This document shows positions 1 through 10,100 of a DNA stretch of 64,000 nt, in pieces (position 1 is the stretch's first letter; every line of letters begins with the position of its first letter). A program made the position numbers and the translations under genes. The DNA comes from Maribacter litopenaei (GTDB lineage Bacteria > Bacteroidota > Bacteroidia > Flavobacteriales > Flavobacteriaceae). The stretch is taken from the NCBI RefSeq assembly GCF_025244665.1, contig NZ_CP104205.1, positions 2,105,001 through 2,169,000 of the forward strand, given 5' to 3'. The notes beneath the pieces are model-generated. The model saw nothing but the letters and a program-made list of their open reading frames with translations. It made no database searches and was not told the DNA's origin.

Positions 1-108
1 GTACAGGCGGGATATCTTAAAAACCATTTTAGAACCGTAAACTATGATCGTTTACAAGTGGCCGTTTTTTACAATCCGGATTTGCGTGGGCTTTTCGGTA
101 AAAAATAG
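1..108 (+). CDS. C-terminal end of an unidentified protein (5' truncated by window)
   Basis: Frame 1 is open from the first base to a TAG at 106-108 and gives 35 residues ending in a basic tail (GLFGKK). The start lies outside the window. I do not recognise the family from this tail. It could equally be an open frame by chance, but the aromatic-rich, codon-plausible sequence and the following roughly 220-base non-coding gap make a real gene end more likely. Confidence 0.45.
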   Translation, partial: VQAGYLKNHFRTVNYDRLQVAVFYNPDLRGLFGKK

Positions 109-328
109 GAATTCCCAATAGTTTCCTTCCATATTCCAACAAATTACCGAATACTGTTAAAATGATTGGGATATGAGTTCATATAGCGCTGGGATTTTCT
201 TAATTTTAACAAACGTAAATTTAAAACAAGAACAATTGAAATCCTCATTGAGGGTTTTGTTGTGGCAATTTAAATTAGCTAAGAAAGTAAATACTTAATT
301 ATCAATTCGTTAATATAAATTTAATCAC

Positions 329-918
329 ATGAAAAAAGTAATAAAATTACCATTGGTCACATTGGCCCTTTTAGCGATCTTTAGTTGTAAAGAAGCAAAA
401 AAGGAATCCAATGATGCCGCAAACGAAGCGGAAGAGGCAATGGAAGAGATGACAATGGAAGAAGAAGTACAATCCATTAAATTTATGATGGAGCCAAAAA
501 GTGACAGTGGCGTACAAGGAGAGGTGGAATTCACGGAAGAGGACGGTGAGGTTAAAATGATGGCCTCCTTTACAGGTCTTTCAGAAGGTGAGCATGCCAT
601 TCACATTCACCAAACTGCGGACTGTTCCGCCGCCGATGGAACATCGGCAGGTGGACACTGGAATCCAACTAACGAACCGCATGGTAAGTGGGGAGCCAGC
701 GAAGGCTATCATAAAGGTGACATTGGTAACTTTACCGCGAATGCCGATGGCACCGCAACAGTTGAATTTTCTACGACCAATGGTGTATTGGTTGTGAAGA
801 CCCCAATAAGAATATTGTTGGCAAGGCTGTAATAGTACACCAGGGATCAGACGATTTTACAAGTCAACCAAGTGGCGCAGCGGGAGCAAGAGTTAGCTGT
901 ACCGGCATTATTGAATAG
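329..918 (+). CDS. sodC: Cu/Zn superoxide dismutase, lipoprotein (one frameshift)
   Basis: Cu/Zn superoxide dismutase, converting superoxide to peroxide and oxygen outside the cytoplasm. The N-terminus is a lipoprotein signal (lipobox ending in FSC, about residue 20), then an acidic low-complexity linker. The catalytic domain shows the copper ligands HIHQT, the zinc-region GGHWNP and the conserved HKGDIGN. The frame breaks near 779; one more A in the run before TGG restores the rest of the domain, including IGCEDPNKNIVGKA, VHQGSDDF, SGAAGARVSC and a stop at 916-918. The break fits a homopolymer read error. An ECF sigma gene follows after a terminator. Confidence 0.88.
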
Positions 919-940
919 GATTAAAAAAGATCAGGATAAA

Positions 941-970
941 AGCCACCCTCAGCGGTGGCTTTTTTTATTT
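941..970 (+). terminator. Rho-independent terminator after sodC
   Basis: A 7-bp stem AGCCACC/GGTGGCT with a 6-base loop, followed by a run of T. It sits just after the repaired sodC stop and just before the sigma factor start, separating the two transcription units. Confidence 0.85.
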
Positions 971-991
971 TTAATCGCTAAATTCACGGCT

Positions 992-1528
992 ATGCAATTG
1001 GAACAATTGGTTGAGAAATTTCGGGAAAAGGATATGTCCGCTTTTGAAACCCTTTACGGTATGTATGCCGATAATATTTGCGGGGTCATCAATACCATTG
1101 TACGGAACGAAGCACGATCCCAAGAAATTTGTCAGGATGTATTTGTCAAAATATGGGACAATGCAACAACCTATAATGCTTCCAAAGGACGCTTTTTTAC
1201 CTGGATATTGAATATTGCCAGGAATGCAGCCATCGATGAAATACGCAGTAGGTCGTATAAAAATGAAAAAAAGAACCTTTCCGCAGACTACTTCGTAAGT
1301 GTTTTGGAAAGTAAGGAAGAAGAAAGCGTAGATACGATGGAAACCAAGGGTCTTAGGAAATTGGTAAAAACCCTTAAGAAAAAATGTGTTCAGCTTATTG
1401 AGCTACTTTACTTTAGAGGATACACCCAAAAGGAAGCTGCCGAAGAACTGGCCATACCGGTGGGAACTGTCAAAACTAGAAATAGAAGCTGTATTTCCAA
1501 GTTAAGGGAAAATATGGGAGAAAGATAA
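992..1528 (+). CDS. ECF-type RNA polymerase sigma factor
   Basis: Extracytoplasmic-function sigma-70 factor of 178 residues. Region 2 shows the typical FETLYGMYADNICGVI and KIWDNATTY...FFTWILNIARN blocks; region 4 is a helix-turn-helix around YFRGYTQKEAAEELAIPVGTVKTR. I start at ATG 992 because the open frame further upstream runs through the end of sodC and its terminator. The stop TAA overlaps the ATG of the next gene (TAATG), so the pair is translationally coupled to an anti-sigma factor. The SigK/RskA-type arrangement is common in Flavobacteriaceae. Confidence 0.92.
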   Translation: MQLEQLVEKFREKDMSAFETLYGMYADNICGVINTIVRNEARSQEICQDVFVKIWDNATTYNASKGRFFTWILNIARNAAIDEIRSRSYKNEKKNLSADYFVSVLESKEEESVDTMETKGLRKLVKTLKKKCVQLIELLYFRGYTQKEAAEELAIPVGTVKTRNRSCISKLRENMGER

Positions 1529-2324
1529 TGGATGTACAAGAATACATAGCGTCCGGAATATTGGAACTATATGTGGCCGGGATTCTTTCTGAAAAAGAAA
1601 ACCTAGAGGTACATACCTATGCCCAAGAATATCCTGAAATCAAGGCTGAAATCGAAGCCATTGAAGCTGCGGTATTGGAAATTTCACATAAGGCCACAAA
1701 CTTGCCTGCTAAGGGTTTTGAAACCCTTAAGCCCAGATTGGAAAATTCAGGAGAAACAAAGGTTATACCTATACAAAGAAAGCCTGTATCCTGGACAGCT
1801 TATATAGGTTGGGCCGCTTCCATTTTACTGGCTATTGGATTATTCGGGTATACAACCAAAACAAAGCACTGGAATCCGAATTAGAGTTGGTAGAAAGTCA
1901 AAATCAACAATTGGAACAGCAAATAGCCGATTCCAATACCTCCTTGGAAAAAACCCAAGACCTTTTGAATACCTTACGGGATCAAAATATTTCCGTCATC
2001 CCATTAGGTGGACAAGATGTATCCCTGCATTCCTATGCCAAGGCCTATTGGAACAAACAAGAGGAAAAAGTTTTTATAGATGCCCAAGGTTTACCGGAGC
2101 CACCGTAAGGATTTGTTTATCAAGTATGGTCGTTGAAGTTATCGCCATTGACACCAACAAGTATGGGATTATTAGAAGACTTTGCTATGGATGAAAATAA
2201 GGTGTTTACCTTAAACAACCCCAATGAATCAGAAGCGTTTGGTATAACATTGGAACCTGCTGGTGGTAGTGAATCCCCAACCCTGGAACAACTATACACC
2301 TTAGGTGTGGTTTCAGCATCCTAA
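1528..2324 (+). CDS. Anti-sigma factor, RskA/anti-sigma-K type (one frameshift, one stop)
   Basis: Anti-sigma partner of the preceding ECF factor. The N-terminal part is a short cytoplasmic anti-sigma domain (IASGILELYVAGILSEKENLEV), followed by one membrane segment (about residues 95-112), a coiled coil rich in E/Q/L, and the RskA-like extracytoplasmic domain with KAYWNKQEEKVFIDAQGLPEPP, YQVWSLKL and ITLEPAGGSESPT. The frame slips near 1848 (GGG, expected GGGG) and there is an in-frame TAA at 2106, where CCGGAA appears to be written CCGTAA. Both are probably read errors, so I annotate the whole span. Confidence 0.85.
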
Positions 2325-2331
2325 ACAATTT

Positions 2332-2365
2332 GATTATCTATACCTATCAGATAATCTAAAATTTA
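2332..2365. terminator. Possible terminator hairpin after the anti-sigma gene
   Basis: An 8-bp perfect inverted repeat, GATTATCT and AGATAATC, with a 9-base loop and a downstream AT-rich stretch ending in TTTTT. Its position just after the anti-sigma stop fits a weak terminator. Confidence 0.5.
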
Positions 2366-2378
2366 CTATTTTTCCCGC

Positions 2379-2563
2379 ATGGATTTGAAGAAACTATTTG
2401 GTACAGTACTCACCCTTCTAGGTATTGGTGGTCCGGTATATGCAGCCATTCTTTTTGGTAATGGTGCGGGAACAACAAAAGCATTGATCGTTTACGCTGT
2501 ATTGGGAGGAATCTTTTTTTCTCTGGAATAGGGCTCATACGTACCACAAAAAGTAAGGAATAA
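2379..2563 (+). CDS. Small two-helix membrane protein (one frameshift)
   Basis: About 61 residues with two hydrophobic segments (LFGTVLTLLGIGGPVYAAIL and LIVYAVLGGIFFF) and a basic tail. The frame breaks in a seven-T run at about 2513-2519; one more T continues the second helix into GIGLIRTTKSKE and a TAA at 2561. Small membrane proteins of this pattern are frequent in flavobacteria; no function is known to me. It converges on the minus-strand VOC gene, leaving only 7 bases between the stops. Confidence 0.65.
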
Positions 2564-2570
2564 ATCTCCC

Positions 2571-3659
2571 TTAAAGGTCCTGTAAAACCCTATGAAAGCG
2601 CAATGTTCTTACCATCCATTTAGGTAAGGGCTTTGTCGGGTTCCTCTTCTTTAAATTTAGGTACAAACCCAATGGCTTAAAAATGGGCACTTTATGGGTT
2701 TCTACAAATTCAATTAAAGTTCCATCCGGATCTTCCACATAACTAAAATGGCCGGCAGCGTCTCCCATATCAAAGCTTTGGGCACTGTCTACGGTAAAGG
2801 GATACTTTAAAGAAGCGGCACGATGTCTTAATCCTTTCATTCCCGATACATCAAAACAAACATGGATGTAGCCCAAATCCCCCCATGTCCTATTATCAAA
2901 TATTTTGTTTGGATTTCTGTCCAAAGCCTGCAATAATTCTATTTGAGTAGGTCCCAGTAACGCACCAAAACCCCCGAATTTTGGCCGGGAATGCCCTAAG
3001 ACTACTTTTCTATACAGACCATTTTTTCTACCGCCTGTATTGAGTGGCAATCGTATATTCTCCTCTGAGAGTATGGTGCCATAGCCCAAGAGTTCCCTGT
3101 AAAAATGTAATGCATCAGGCATATGCGAAACTCCTATGACCACTCCTAAAACACCCCCTGTACTAAAATGGGTCTTGGTATATAAATAATTGTCCTGTAC
3201 TATTTCGACCAAATTATCCCAAGTATCCTGAAAATAGAACGAATCTCCTACTACATCATTTTTGATAATATCTGTCAAATATTTTAATTCTAAACTTCTT
3301 AGCGTTTCATGACTCTTTGCGATGTTGTTGCTCCGTATCTTCATGGCATTAATACCCAAATCTCCCGTAATAATTGGATTCTTGGGTTTTTGGGGCTTTC
3401 TGTCCATAAACTGCCATATTTCCAAACCTCCACCTCCCATCATGTTAAGTGACAAATAGGCATTCCTATGGCATACGGCATTACTGGTATATTTTTTCAT
3501 TAACGTGGCGGGGGCTTCATCCTTAAAAAGAAGGATGTCAAAACCCGGATGTTTTCTATACCAATTGAAAACCGTCTTGGTATCGGATACACCTATACCT
3601 ACCTGTTGAATCCCGTTAATAATATCAGGAGTTGTAGGGAGTTCTGATGAGTTTGTCAT
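2571..3659 (-). CDS. Two-domain VOC/glyoxalase-fold protein
   Basis: A 362-residue protein with two vicinal-oxygen-chelate modules: the first starts at GIQQVGIGVSDTKTVFNWY, the second at GVLGVVIGVSHMPDALHFYREL. The end of the second module carries the typical FSYVEDPDGTLIEFVETHK with the metal-binding Glu. The arrangement resembles ring-cleavage or hydroxyphenylpyruvate-type dioxygenases, but the substrate cannot be read from the sequence. It follows a glycosyltransferase gene on the same strand with a 35-base overlap, so the two are probably co-transcribed. Confidence 0.8.
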   Translation of the reverse strand: MTNSSELPTTPDIINGIQQVGIGVSDTKTVFNWYRKHPGFDILLFKDEAPATLMKKYTSNAVCHRNAYLSLNMMGGGGLEIWQFMDRKPQKPKNPIITGDLGINAMKIRSNNIAKSHETLRSLELKYLTDIIKNDVVGDSFYFQDTWDNLVEIVQDNYLYTKTHFSTGGVLGVVIGVSHMPDALHFYRELLGYGTILSEENIRLPLNTGGRKNGLYRKVVLGHSRPKFGGFGALLGPTQIELLQALDRNPNKIFDNRTWGDLGYIHVCFDVSGMKGLRHRAASLKYPFTVDSAQSFDMGDAAGHFSYVEDPDGTLIEFVETHKVPIFKPLGLYLNLKKRNPTKPLPKWMVRTLRFHRVLQDL

Positions 3660-4326
3660 GAATAGTCTTTAATTTTTTACTGCTATACCCCATGTTAAAT
3701 AATATCACAAGTAATAAATTGGAAAGATTTACCCGCAGGTAGGAGTTGGATTCGTATTTTCTTGCAGAAACAATGAGGTTACTTTTTACGATTTTATATC
3801 TGAGCTTATGCTTTTTCATACGTTTAAAAAACTCAAAATCCTCCATCAATACTTGGTTTTCATTAAAACCTCCCAATTTTTCAAAAAGCTTATTCCTAAT
3901 AAACAAACATTGATCTCCCCCACCCGTAAATAGCCCGTCCTTAGCTGTAAAATAAGCGTTTATTTTTAGGGGTAGGCTGTCCTTATCAAACCGATAGGAA
4001 AAAAATCCGGCGTCAAAATCGCTATCAATGGTATTTCGAATGTCACGCAAGAAGGTTTTTGGTGGTTTAACATCAGCATGCAAAAACGCCAATACATCCC
4101 CTTTGGCTATTTTGGCAGCTTCGTTCATTTGGGTCGCCCTACCCTTCCGCTCGCACTTTAAGAATTGGGCACTTTGCATGACCTCAGCATCGAAATTCAC
4201 CTTTGATACCGGGGACAGCGCCACTACTATCTCATAAGGCTCTGAAGCTGTATAACTGGCTAGTTTACGTACTAAAGAGTCAATGTTTTCAGTTTCCTTA
4301 TGTGCGGGGATAATAATACTGATCAT
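3625..4326 (-). CDS. Family 2 glycosyltransferase (TIGR04283-like)
   Basis: GT-A fold glycosyltransferase of 233 residues. It begins MISIIIPAHKETENID, then shows the GRATQMNEAAKIAKGDVLAFLHADV block, in which HAD replaces the usual DxD, and GGGDQCLFIRNKLFEKLGGF with MEDFEFFKRMK. This pattern matches the short TIGR04283 branch of GT2 enzymes, some of which occur with arsenosugar genes; no such partner genes are in this window. A C-terminal hydrophobic stretch (LLLVILFNMGY) could dock to the membrane. The acceptor is unknown. Confidence 0.82.
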   Translation of the reverse strand: MISIIIPAHKETENIDSLVRKLASYTASEPYEIVVALSPVSKVNFDAEVMQSAQFLKCERKGRATQMNEAAKIAKGDVLAFLHADVKPPKTFLRDIRNTIDSDFDAGFFSYRFDKDSLPLKINAYFTAKDGLFTGGGDQCLFIRNKLFEKLGGFNENQVLMEDFEFFKRMKKHKLRYKIVKSNLIVSARKYESNSYLRVNLSNLLLVILFNMGYSSKKLKTIHDKLIRTPYNS

Positions 4327-4471
4327 TACGGTAAAAATGAGGGCTTAGCAAGTATCTTGATACTTGAAATTTATTAAATCTACGTAATAAGAATGGGAAG
4401 GGTTTTGTTTCCGGTATACATTTATTGACATTAATTTAGAAAGTTTGTTGATTAATTACGACCTAATACAA

Positions 4472-4495
4472 AACCTTACCCATCGCAACTTCGTA
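4472..4495 (+). promoter_or_regulatory. Candidate ECF-type promoter for DUF547/MMPL
   Basis: AACC, 16 bases, then CGTAAGTGAGG, 19 bases before the chosen ATG. It closely resembles elements at 10844-10866 (minus) and 55397-55419 (plus), which have a 15-base spacer and the box CGTAGGTAAGG. Promoter function is inferred. Confidence 0.4.
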
Positions 4496-4514
4496 AGTGA
4501 GGAAAAACAAGGAT

Positions 4515-5296
4515 ATGAAACACATGAATATAGTACGGATACTTCCTATAATTTTTTTCATAGGGTGCTTAACCATTAAGGCTCAAACACAGGAGGAAAA
4601 TATTGATTTCAATGAACTTTCCATGGAGTTTTTGGTCAAAATAAAAAACAATGAAAGCACAGAAGGTGTTCAGAAAACCTTATCCAAGGTATCCATAGAA
4701 GCTTTGGAAAAGGCCTTGGACAACAACGATAAAAAATTAGCCTTTTGGGTAAATATCTACAATGCCTATATTCAGGTAATTCTTCAAAAGAACCCGGACT
4801 TGTATAAGGATAGAAATGATTTTTTCAAAGCCGATCAAATAGCCATAGCAGGGGAAGATATATCCTTTGAAAAAATAGAACATGGTATTATTAGGGGGTC
4901 CCAATGGGAATATGGATTGGGATTTATTGGAAAACTATTTCCCGGAGAGTTCGAAAAAAGATTAAGGGTTGAGGAGCCGATTACCGAATACATTTTGCCC
5001 TCAATTGTGGTGCAAAAGACTGTCCACCTGTGGCTATTTATGATTGGAAAAGATTGGATGAGCAATTCGCCAAGGGTACATCCAACTATCTAAAGCGTAC
5101 TACAGAGTATGACCCAAAAGAAAAAGAGGCAAAGGTAACCACATTATTTAGTTGGTTTCGGGGCGATTTTGGTGGTACGGATGGAGTAAAGGACATTTTA
5201 AAGAAGGAAGGCCTTATTCCAACGACCAAAGGAATAGACTTGGACTATAAAAATTATGATTGGACCTTGAAATTGGATAATTTTGTGACCCTTTAA
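4515..5296 (+). CDS. DUF547 protein, secreted (one frameshift)
   Basis: DUF547 family, about 260 residues, with an N-terminal signal peptide (IVRILPIIFFIGCLTIKAQ). Family motifs are WVNIYNAYIQ, ISFEKIEHGIIRG and, after repair, IHFALNCGAKDCPPVAIYD. The frame breaks at about 4977, where CCGGAT seems to be written CCGATT; restoring G joins both halves. I start at ATG 4515 rather than the GTG at 4497 because it directly precedes the signal peptide. Biochemical function is unknown. The MMPL exporter follows 54 bases later, so export or envelope work is likely. Confidence 0.85.
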
Positions 5297-5350
5297 CCTT
5301 AGGCATTAGAAAAATAGTGTTGTTTTGCCTATAGACGGAAGTCTCACTAC

Positions 5351-7597
5351 ATGAATCATCTTTCCCTTGTAAAAAAAGTCTGCATAGTTGTTTTCTTGCT
5401 AATTGCTGTATTCTCGGCTTCCCTACTACCTCGACTAAAATTTTCTTTTGATTTTAGTCAATTTTTTCCGGAGGAAGACCCGGATCCGAGTTTTATCAAG
5501 CATTTGTGGAGGAATTTGGCACGGACGACAATTTCCTATTGATTGCCATTGAGAATGACCCTACTGTTTTTGATGAGGATTTCTTGAAAAAATTCCATGC
5601 CTTTTCAGTAGAAAGTAAAGACTTTGATTTTGTTACGGAAAGCAGTTCATTAACGACACTATCCTACCCACTAAAAACCTCTTTTGGTTTTACGCAACTG
5701 CCCGTTATTCATAGAGACGACCCCCTTGCCTATAAAAAAGATTGGGAAAAAATCAAGGAGGATGGACTCTTTGTCAATTTTTTAATCGATAGCAATGCAA
5801 GCTCAACCGTAGTTGCCCTAAGGACACAGGACGACATAGATTATCAACAGGCGGAGTTGTTGCTTTCCCAAGTTAGAGCATCTCTCAAAACCCATCAATT
5901 GGATAATTATCACATTTTGGGAAGGGCATTTTTTCTCGAAGCGATCGTTGATATGCAAAAAAGTGAGGTCCTCAAAACTAGCATTATAGCGGCCATTTTG
6001 GTTTTAATCATTTTGCTATTGGTGTATAGAAGTATTCCCCTAGTGTTTATTTCCATGGTTTCCATTTGCCTATCCCTTATCATCTTTATGGGCATACTGG
6101 CGCTTTGGGGCAAGGAATTGAATGCGATGGCAGCTTTTTACCCAGTTTTAATGCTCATTGTAGGTACCTCGGATGTGATTCATGTTACGGATAGTTTTAT
6201 TAGAAAAATCCAGTCCGGCATTCCTAGATATAAAGCCATACGTTCATCTTTGCGGGAAGTGGGCCTCACTACCTTGCTTACATCTGTAACCACGGCAGTT
6301 GGCTTTATCACCTTATTATCTTCCAGATTGGTCAGTATACAGGAATTTGGCATCAATGCCGCTATTGGAGTAATGGTGGCTTATTTAACGGTTATTTTCT
6401 TTACAGGTTCACTATTGATTAGTTTGCCGGAGAAAATGTTATTGGGAAGAAGGAGTATTTCTAAAAAGTGGGTAGACCAACTCCTTAAAATCAACACTTT
6501 TACAAAAAATTACCCAAAATCCATTTTGGCAGGTACCCTACTATTTACGGGGTTTTGTTTCGGGGTATCAGTTTGATTAGTACCAATTATGAGTTTAAAA
6601 GAACACTGCCCAATAACAGTGAAATTGCGGCCGATTTTGAATTTTTCCAACAAAACTACGCTGGTTTTAGGCCATTAGAAATTGCCGTTATGTCTCAGGA
6701 TACCTACAAAGTTCTCGACCATTCCGTAGCCTTGGAGATTGAAAAGCTAATGGGGTATTTAAATACTATTGCTTCCATCGGAAATCTCCAATCCTCGAAT
6801 TTACCCTTTAAAATACTTCACAAAGCCTATAATCTAAATAAGTCTGATTTTATGACCTTTCCGGATGATGCGGCCACTTTTGAAAAGTATAAGAAGGATA
6901 TAAATAAGTTGGGGCGACAACAACTCAATCGGTTTGTGAACGAAGATGGCTCTATGGCCCGTATCAACGGTAGACTTCAGGATGTTGGTACGGATAGTCT
7001 GAAAGTAGTGTATGATAGAATTGAGCAATATGCGAAAACCGATTTGGATACTACAAAAATTAGGGTCAAGGTAACCGGAAAGAGTTTGCTATTGGACAAG
7101 AATTCCGAATATATTCGAAGTAGTTTGCTTGAAGGGTTGTTTCGGGACTACTCCTCATTGGGATTATTATGGTCTTGGTATTCAGAAATTTTAAAATTTT
7201 CATTATTTCATTGATCCCTAATATTTTGCCCATTCTATTTGCCGGTGCCGTGCTAGGTTTTCTAAGCATACCACTAGAGGCATCCTTATCGGTGGTATTT
7301 GCCATCGTATTTGGGATAGCCGTGGACGACACTATTCATTTTCTAGGCAAATATAAATTAGGGAGGACGCAAGGACTAACACAAGAAGAAGCATTGCAAA
7401 AGACTTTTGCACATACAGGTAGGGCCCTGGTAATAACGACCATAATCCTCTTCTTTGGATTTTTGGTATTATTGTTCTCTATACATCAACCTAGTATCAC
7501 CATAGGAATTATCATCAGTGTAACGTTAGTAACCGCTCTTATTTTAGATGTACTTCTGTTACCTGTATTGATACGTAAAATGTTAAGGGAAGCGTAG
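5351..7597 (+). CDS. MMPL/RND-superfamily transporter (three frameshifts)
   Basis: RND-superfamily membrane transporter of about 750 residues in two homologous halves. Each half has one helix, a soluble loop and a bundle of helices; the first bundle includes SIIAAILVLIILLLVYRSIPLVF and the GTSDVIHVTDSF motif, the second LSVVFAIVFGIAVDDTIHFL, the typical proton-relay-type segment. The reading frame slips at about 5486 (CCGGAG written CCGAG), 6563 (G run) and 7153 (G run). Each is fixed by one added G, giving EEDPDPEFYQAF, FGGISLISTNYEF and LFRGLLLIGIIMVLVF. Probable lipid or hydrophobic-substrate exporter; substrate unknown. Confidence 0.9.
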
Positions 7598-7599
7598 TT

Positions 7600-7704
7600 T
7601 TATTTCCTATCCAACATTTTTTTAAGTGAACGATGGGCCACTATTGTTTTTCCAACCATAAAGGCCATTAGGGCAATCCACAAAGTAAAGAGTAGGTATT
7701 CCAT
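7600..7704 (-). CDS. 34-residue single-helix membrane protein
   Basis: A short frame starting MEYLLFTLWIALMAFMVGK and ending with a basic tail (HRSLKKMLDRK). One hydrophobic helix with positive charges on the C-terminal side fits a small inner-membrane protein. It lies antiparallel to the MMPL gene, 2 bases from its stop. Another protein of the same plan is encoded at 55448-55561. No family assigned. Confidence 0.5.
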   Translation of the reverse strand: MEYLLFTLWIALMAFMVGKTIVAHRSLKKMLDRK

Positions 7705-7786
7705 AACAAGCGAATTTTAAAAGTTTGGTTTGGTCAAATTCATATACTATTTCTAAGTTTTGGGGCTTAACAAATAGCTTTATTAT

Positions 7787-7858
7787 GCATTTCAACGATA
7801 AATATATGTATTTCATCTGTTCCATTGTTAATTATTGTTAACTTTTCGATGAAATGCA
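7787..7858. repeat. Widely spaced 9-bp inverted repeat in an AT-rich spacer
   Basis: TGCATTTCA at about 7787 and its complement TGAAATGCA at about 7850, separated by some 54 AT-rich bases. The rest of 7705-7865 shows no gene. It could be a cruciform or a regulator site for the minus-strand small gene; the evidence is weak. Confidence 0.3.
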
Positions 7859-7865
7859 CCAAAAT

Positions 7866-7902
7866 AAAAAACGCCATGACCGGTTTAACCATGACGTTTT
7901 TC
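7866..7902. terminator. Bidirectional terminator
   Basis: A-rich and T-rich flanks surround an imperfect stem (AAAAACG...CATG / CATG...CGTTTTT). It lies downstream of the minus-strand TPR operon and past the end of the MMPL gene, where it can stop transcription from both sides. Confidence 0.7.
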
Positions 7903-7949
7903 CAAAAAACAATCCAACCTAATACATACAAACCGGAAATGAAAACTTA

Positions 7950-9228
7950 TTACAACCCTCGAATTTCGCTTTCCATGCCAGGACCCAATTCATAGAGGGC
8001 CCCTAAAAGTTCTTGTTTCAGTTCATTGATCCTTTCTGCCATATCATTTGCCTTGTAAACGGTCGCAGCCACATATAATAGGGATGGCTCATACGTTTGG
8101 TCAATAACATATGTGTCAATTATTTCCTTGGCCTTTTCGGGATTACCCAGTTTTAAATAACTGTAGGCCAACCAACTATAGGATTCCGGAGTGGGCCTAT
8201 TGCTAACTTCTTCCTTGGCCAGTTGCAATGCTTTCTCAAATTGCTCCGTTTCATTTATCAACACATCCAAATTGTAGGCATTATACATCTGTCCGTATGA
8301 TGGATTTTCAATTTCCGTAAAGTAGGTATGGATATTTTCAAGTCTGATTAAATCGTTTCCCATATAATCAGCTATTTCTGCCTTCAACAAAAAGTAATCG
8401 GGTGCTTTGTGGTTTTCCGTAATAGAATCCAGTATTCTTAAGGCTTCTTTTGGATTTTTATCATGGGAGAAGACTATCCAAGCAATTCCCTTTTTGGCAT
8501 AAGCATTATTGGCATCCACTTCCAATGCTTTAAGGTAGTGGTCATAGGAATCCTCTATCCTCCCAGCGTGGCCGTAGTAATCCGCAAGATTGGTCACACT
8601 CCAAACAATCAGAGTCCCTATTTTTGGATTCCACAGCAAGGCCTTTTGCCTTCTCCATAAAGTTGATGGTCGTTTCCAAATCACCCTTATAGTCGTTCCA
8701 TTTGGCAAGTCGTATCAAGTAACCAAAATCTTTCATGTTTTTGGTACTATCCAAATATTTTTCCGCAGTTCTATAATTTCCTAACTCCAAATGGACATCA
8801 AAGAGCAGGTATTGACTTTCCTTTGGATCCGTGCCAATTTCCCTAGCTTCATTCGCCAGCACCAACGCTTCCTTAAATCGATGTTGTGATATATAATTTC
8901 TTGCCAAAGACCGCCTATAGCCTGCCCTACCTACAGAAGCTATTTCCACGGCTCTTTTGAGACTCCTTTCGGCCTTCTTCAAATAGGAGATATCCCCCGT
9001 TTCCTTGAAATATCTACCATACTCGCCGCCAACTATACCAAAACTGGTTAGCTGCATACTATCCAATCTTATCTTGGAATTCCATAATTCAAAATATTTG
9101 GACGTGGTTTTGGGAGCATGTGTTACGAGATATTTATCGTAATCCCTTTGGGAGGCCACACGATTGTTGCTCTCCTCAGAACACGAGCATACGAGCAATA
9201 GCCCCAATATGTATATGTATAATTTCAT
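7950..9228 (-). CDS. TPR-repeat lipoprotein (one frameshift)
   Basis: Lipoprotein (MKLYIYILGLLLVCSCSEE, lipobox VCSC) followed by an all-helical tetratricopeptide solenoid, e.g. SYDHYLKALEVDANNAYAKK, and LAYSYLKLGNPEKAKEIID. About 425 residues after joining the two frames, which meet near 8620 in an A-run/GGG context. It is the last gene of the minus-strand operon after two DUF4331 genes; this trio recurs in Flavobacteriaceae. It probably acts as a periplasmic scaffold for the DUF4331 proteins; that role is inferred from context only. Confidence 0.82.
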
Positions 9229-9262
9229 CTTGATGGTTTTCGGATTGTTAATAGTATTTATA

Positions 9263-9286
9263 AAGGGGGAGCATTAACTCCCCCTT
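9263..9286 (-). terminator. Hairpin between DUF4331 and TPR genes
   Basis: A perfect 9-bp stem, AAGGGGGAG/CTCCCCCTT, with a 6-base loop. It lies 3' of the DUF4331 lipoprotein gene. The T tract on the minus strand is poor, so it may be an attenuator or an mRNA-stabilising hairpin rather than a full stop. Confidence 0.55.
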
Positions 9287-9306
9287 GCTCCTCTTTTTCA
9301 TAGTCT

Positions 9307-10077
9307 TTATTCAGGAGCTCCCAAATAAGGGAATGTTGTTGAGATGTCTGCCGTTAAGGCTACCCCATCAGAAGTCAATCTTGGTAAATCGGGAGTACCG
9401 TCCATATCGGTATCCTGACCACTAAAACGGTCACCTTCCATACCTCCGAACAACAGTATTAAGGATATATCGATGACATCATCCTGAGGCCTTCTTCCTG
9501 TCAATGCAACCTCGTCACCGTCTTGCACCAAAATTCTACCATCCATATCATTATCGGTACCCGGGTCAAAATAGGTTGTGGGAAGGTTTGGGGCCACTTC
9601 AAGAACATCCGCAGCTAAGTAACCGGTTAATGTAGCGGCATCCAAACCAAGAATATTGGGCTCATAGTTCACATCCTCGGGGTTGGCACCCAATAAATTG
9701 GCGTATACATCGTGATAAGCCTCCAATCTTGCCTCAAATCCGGCTTGAAACATACTCCCCATTTCTGATGGAATTGCCTTGTTATAGGCATTTTTTGTTT
9801 CATCATCTGCACTTAAAACAGTATTAATACCAGGTCTGCCCATAAAATCGACTTGGGCATATGTTCCTGAAAAATCCGGCATCATAGGTTCCATTCCATC
9901 CTCACAAGGGGTACAGGATCCTCCACAATCTACCCCTGTTTCATCACCGTTCATTATTCCATCACTACACGTAGCCATGGCCATGGGCGGGGTATAATCA
10001 TCATCATTATTGCATCCTGTCAAAACAGTCAAAGTACAAATTGACAGAAAAACATATTTTATTGTATCTAGTTTCAT
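9307..10077 (-). CDS. DUF4331-type lipoprotein
   Basis: A 256-residue lipoprotein (signal ending LTGCNNDDD). After the lipobox comes a cysteine-rich insert, DGIMNGDETGVDCGGSCTPC, a motif often found as a short module in secreted Bacteroidota and myxobacterial proteins. The rest resembles the C-terminal part of DUF4331 proteins (GRRPQDDVIDISLILLFGG, then FPYLGAPE). DUF4331 proteins are secreted and of unknown activity. The partner upstream carries the N-terminal DUF4331 half, so the two proteins probably form one functional unit. Confidence 0.78.
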   Translation of the reverse strand: MKLDTIKYVFLSICTLTVLTGCNNDDDYTPPMAMATCSDGIMNGDETGVDCGGSCTPCEDGMEPMMPDFSGTYAQVDFMGRPGINTVLSADDETKNAYNKAIPSEMGSMFQAGFEARLEAYHDVYANLLGANPEDVNYEPNILGLDAATLTGYLAADVLEVAPNLPTTYFDPGTDNDMDGRILVQDGDEVALTGRRPQDDVIDISLILLFGGMEGDRFSGQDTDMDGTPDLPRLTSDGVALTADISTTFPYLGAPE

Positions 10078-10100
10078 CTCTATATCTTTTAGTTCGTTAA

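Noticed and set aside
247..260. Shared TTGAGGGTTTTGTT upstream of sodC and near 10858
   Set aside because: At 10858 the string has the opposite orientation relative to the DUF4331 gene, so a common promoter role is not supported; chance similarity in AT-rich DNA is possible.
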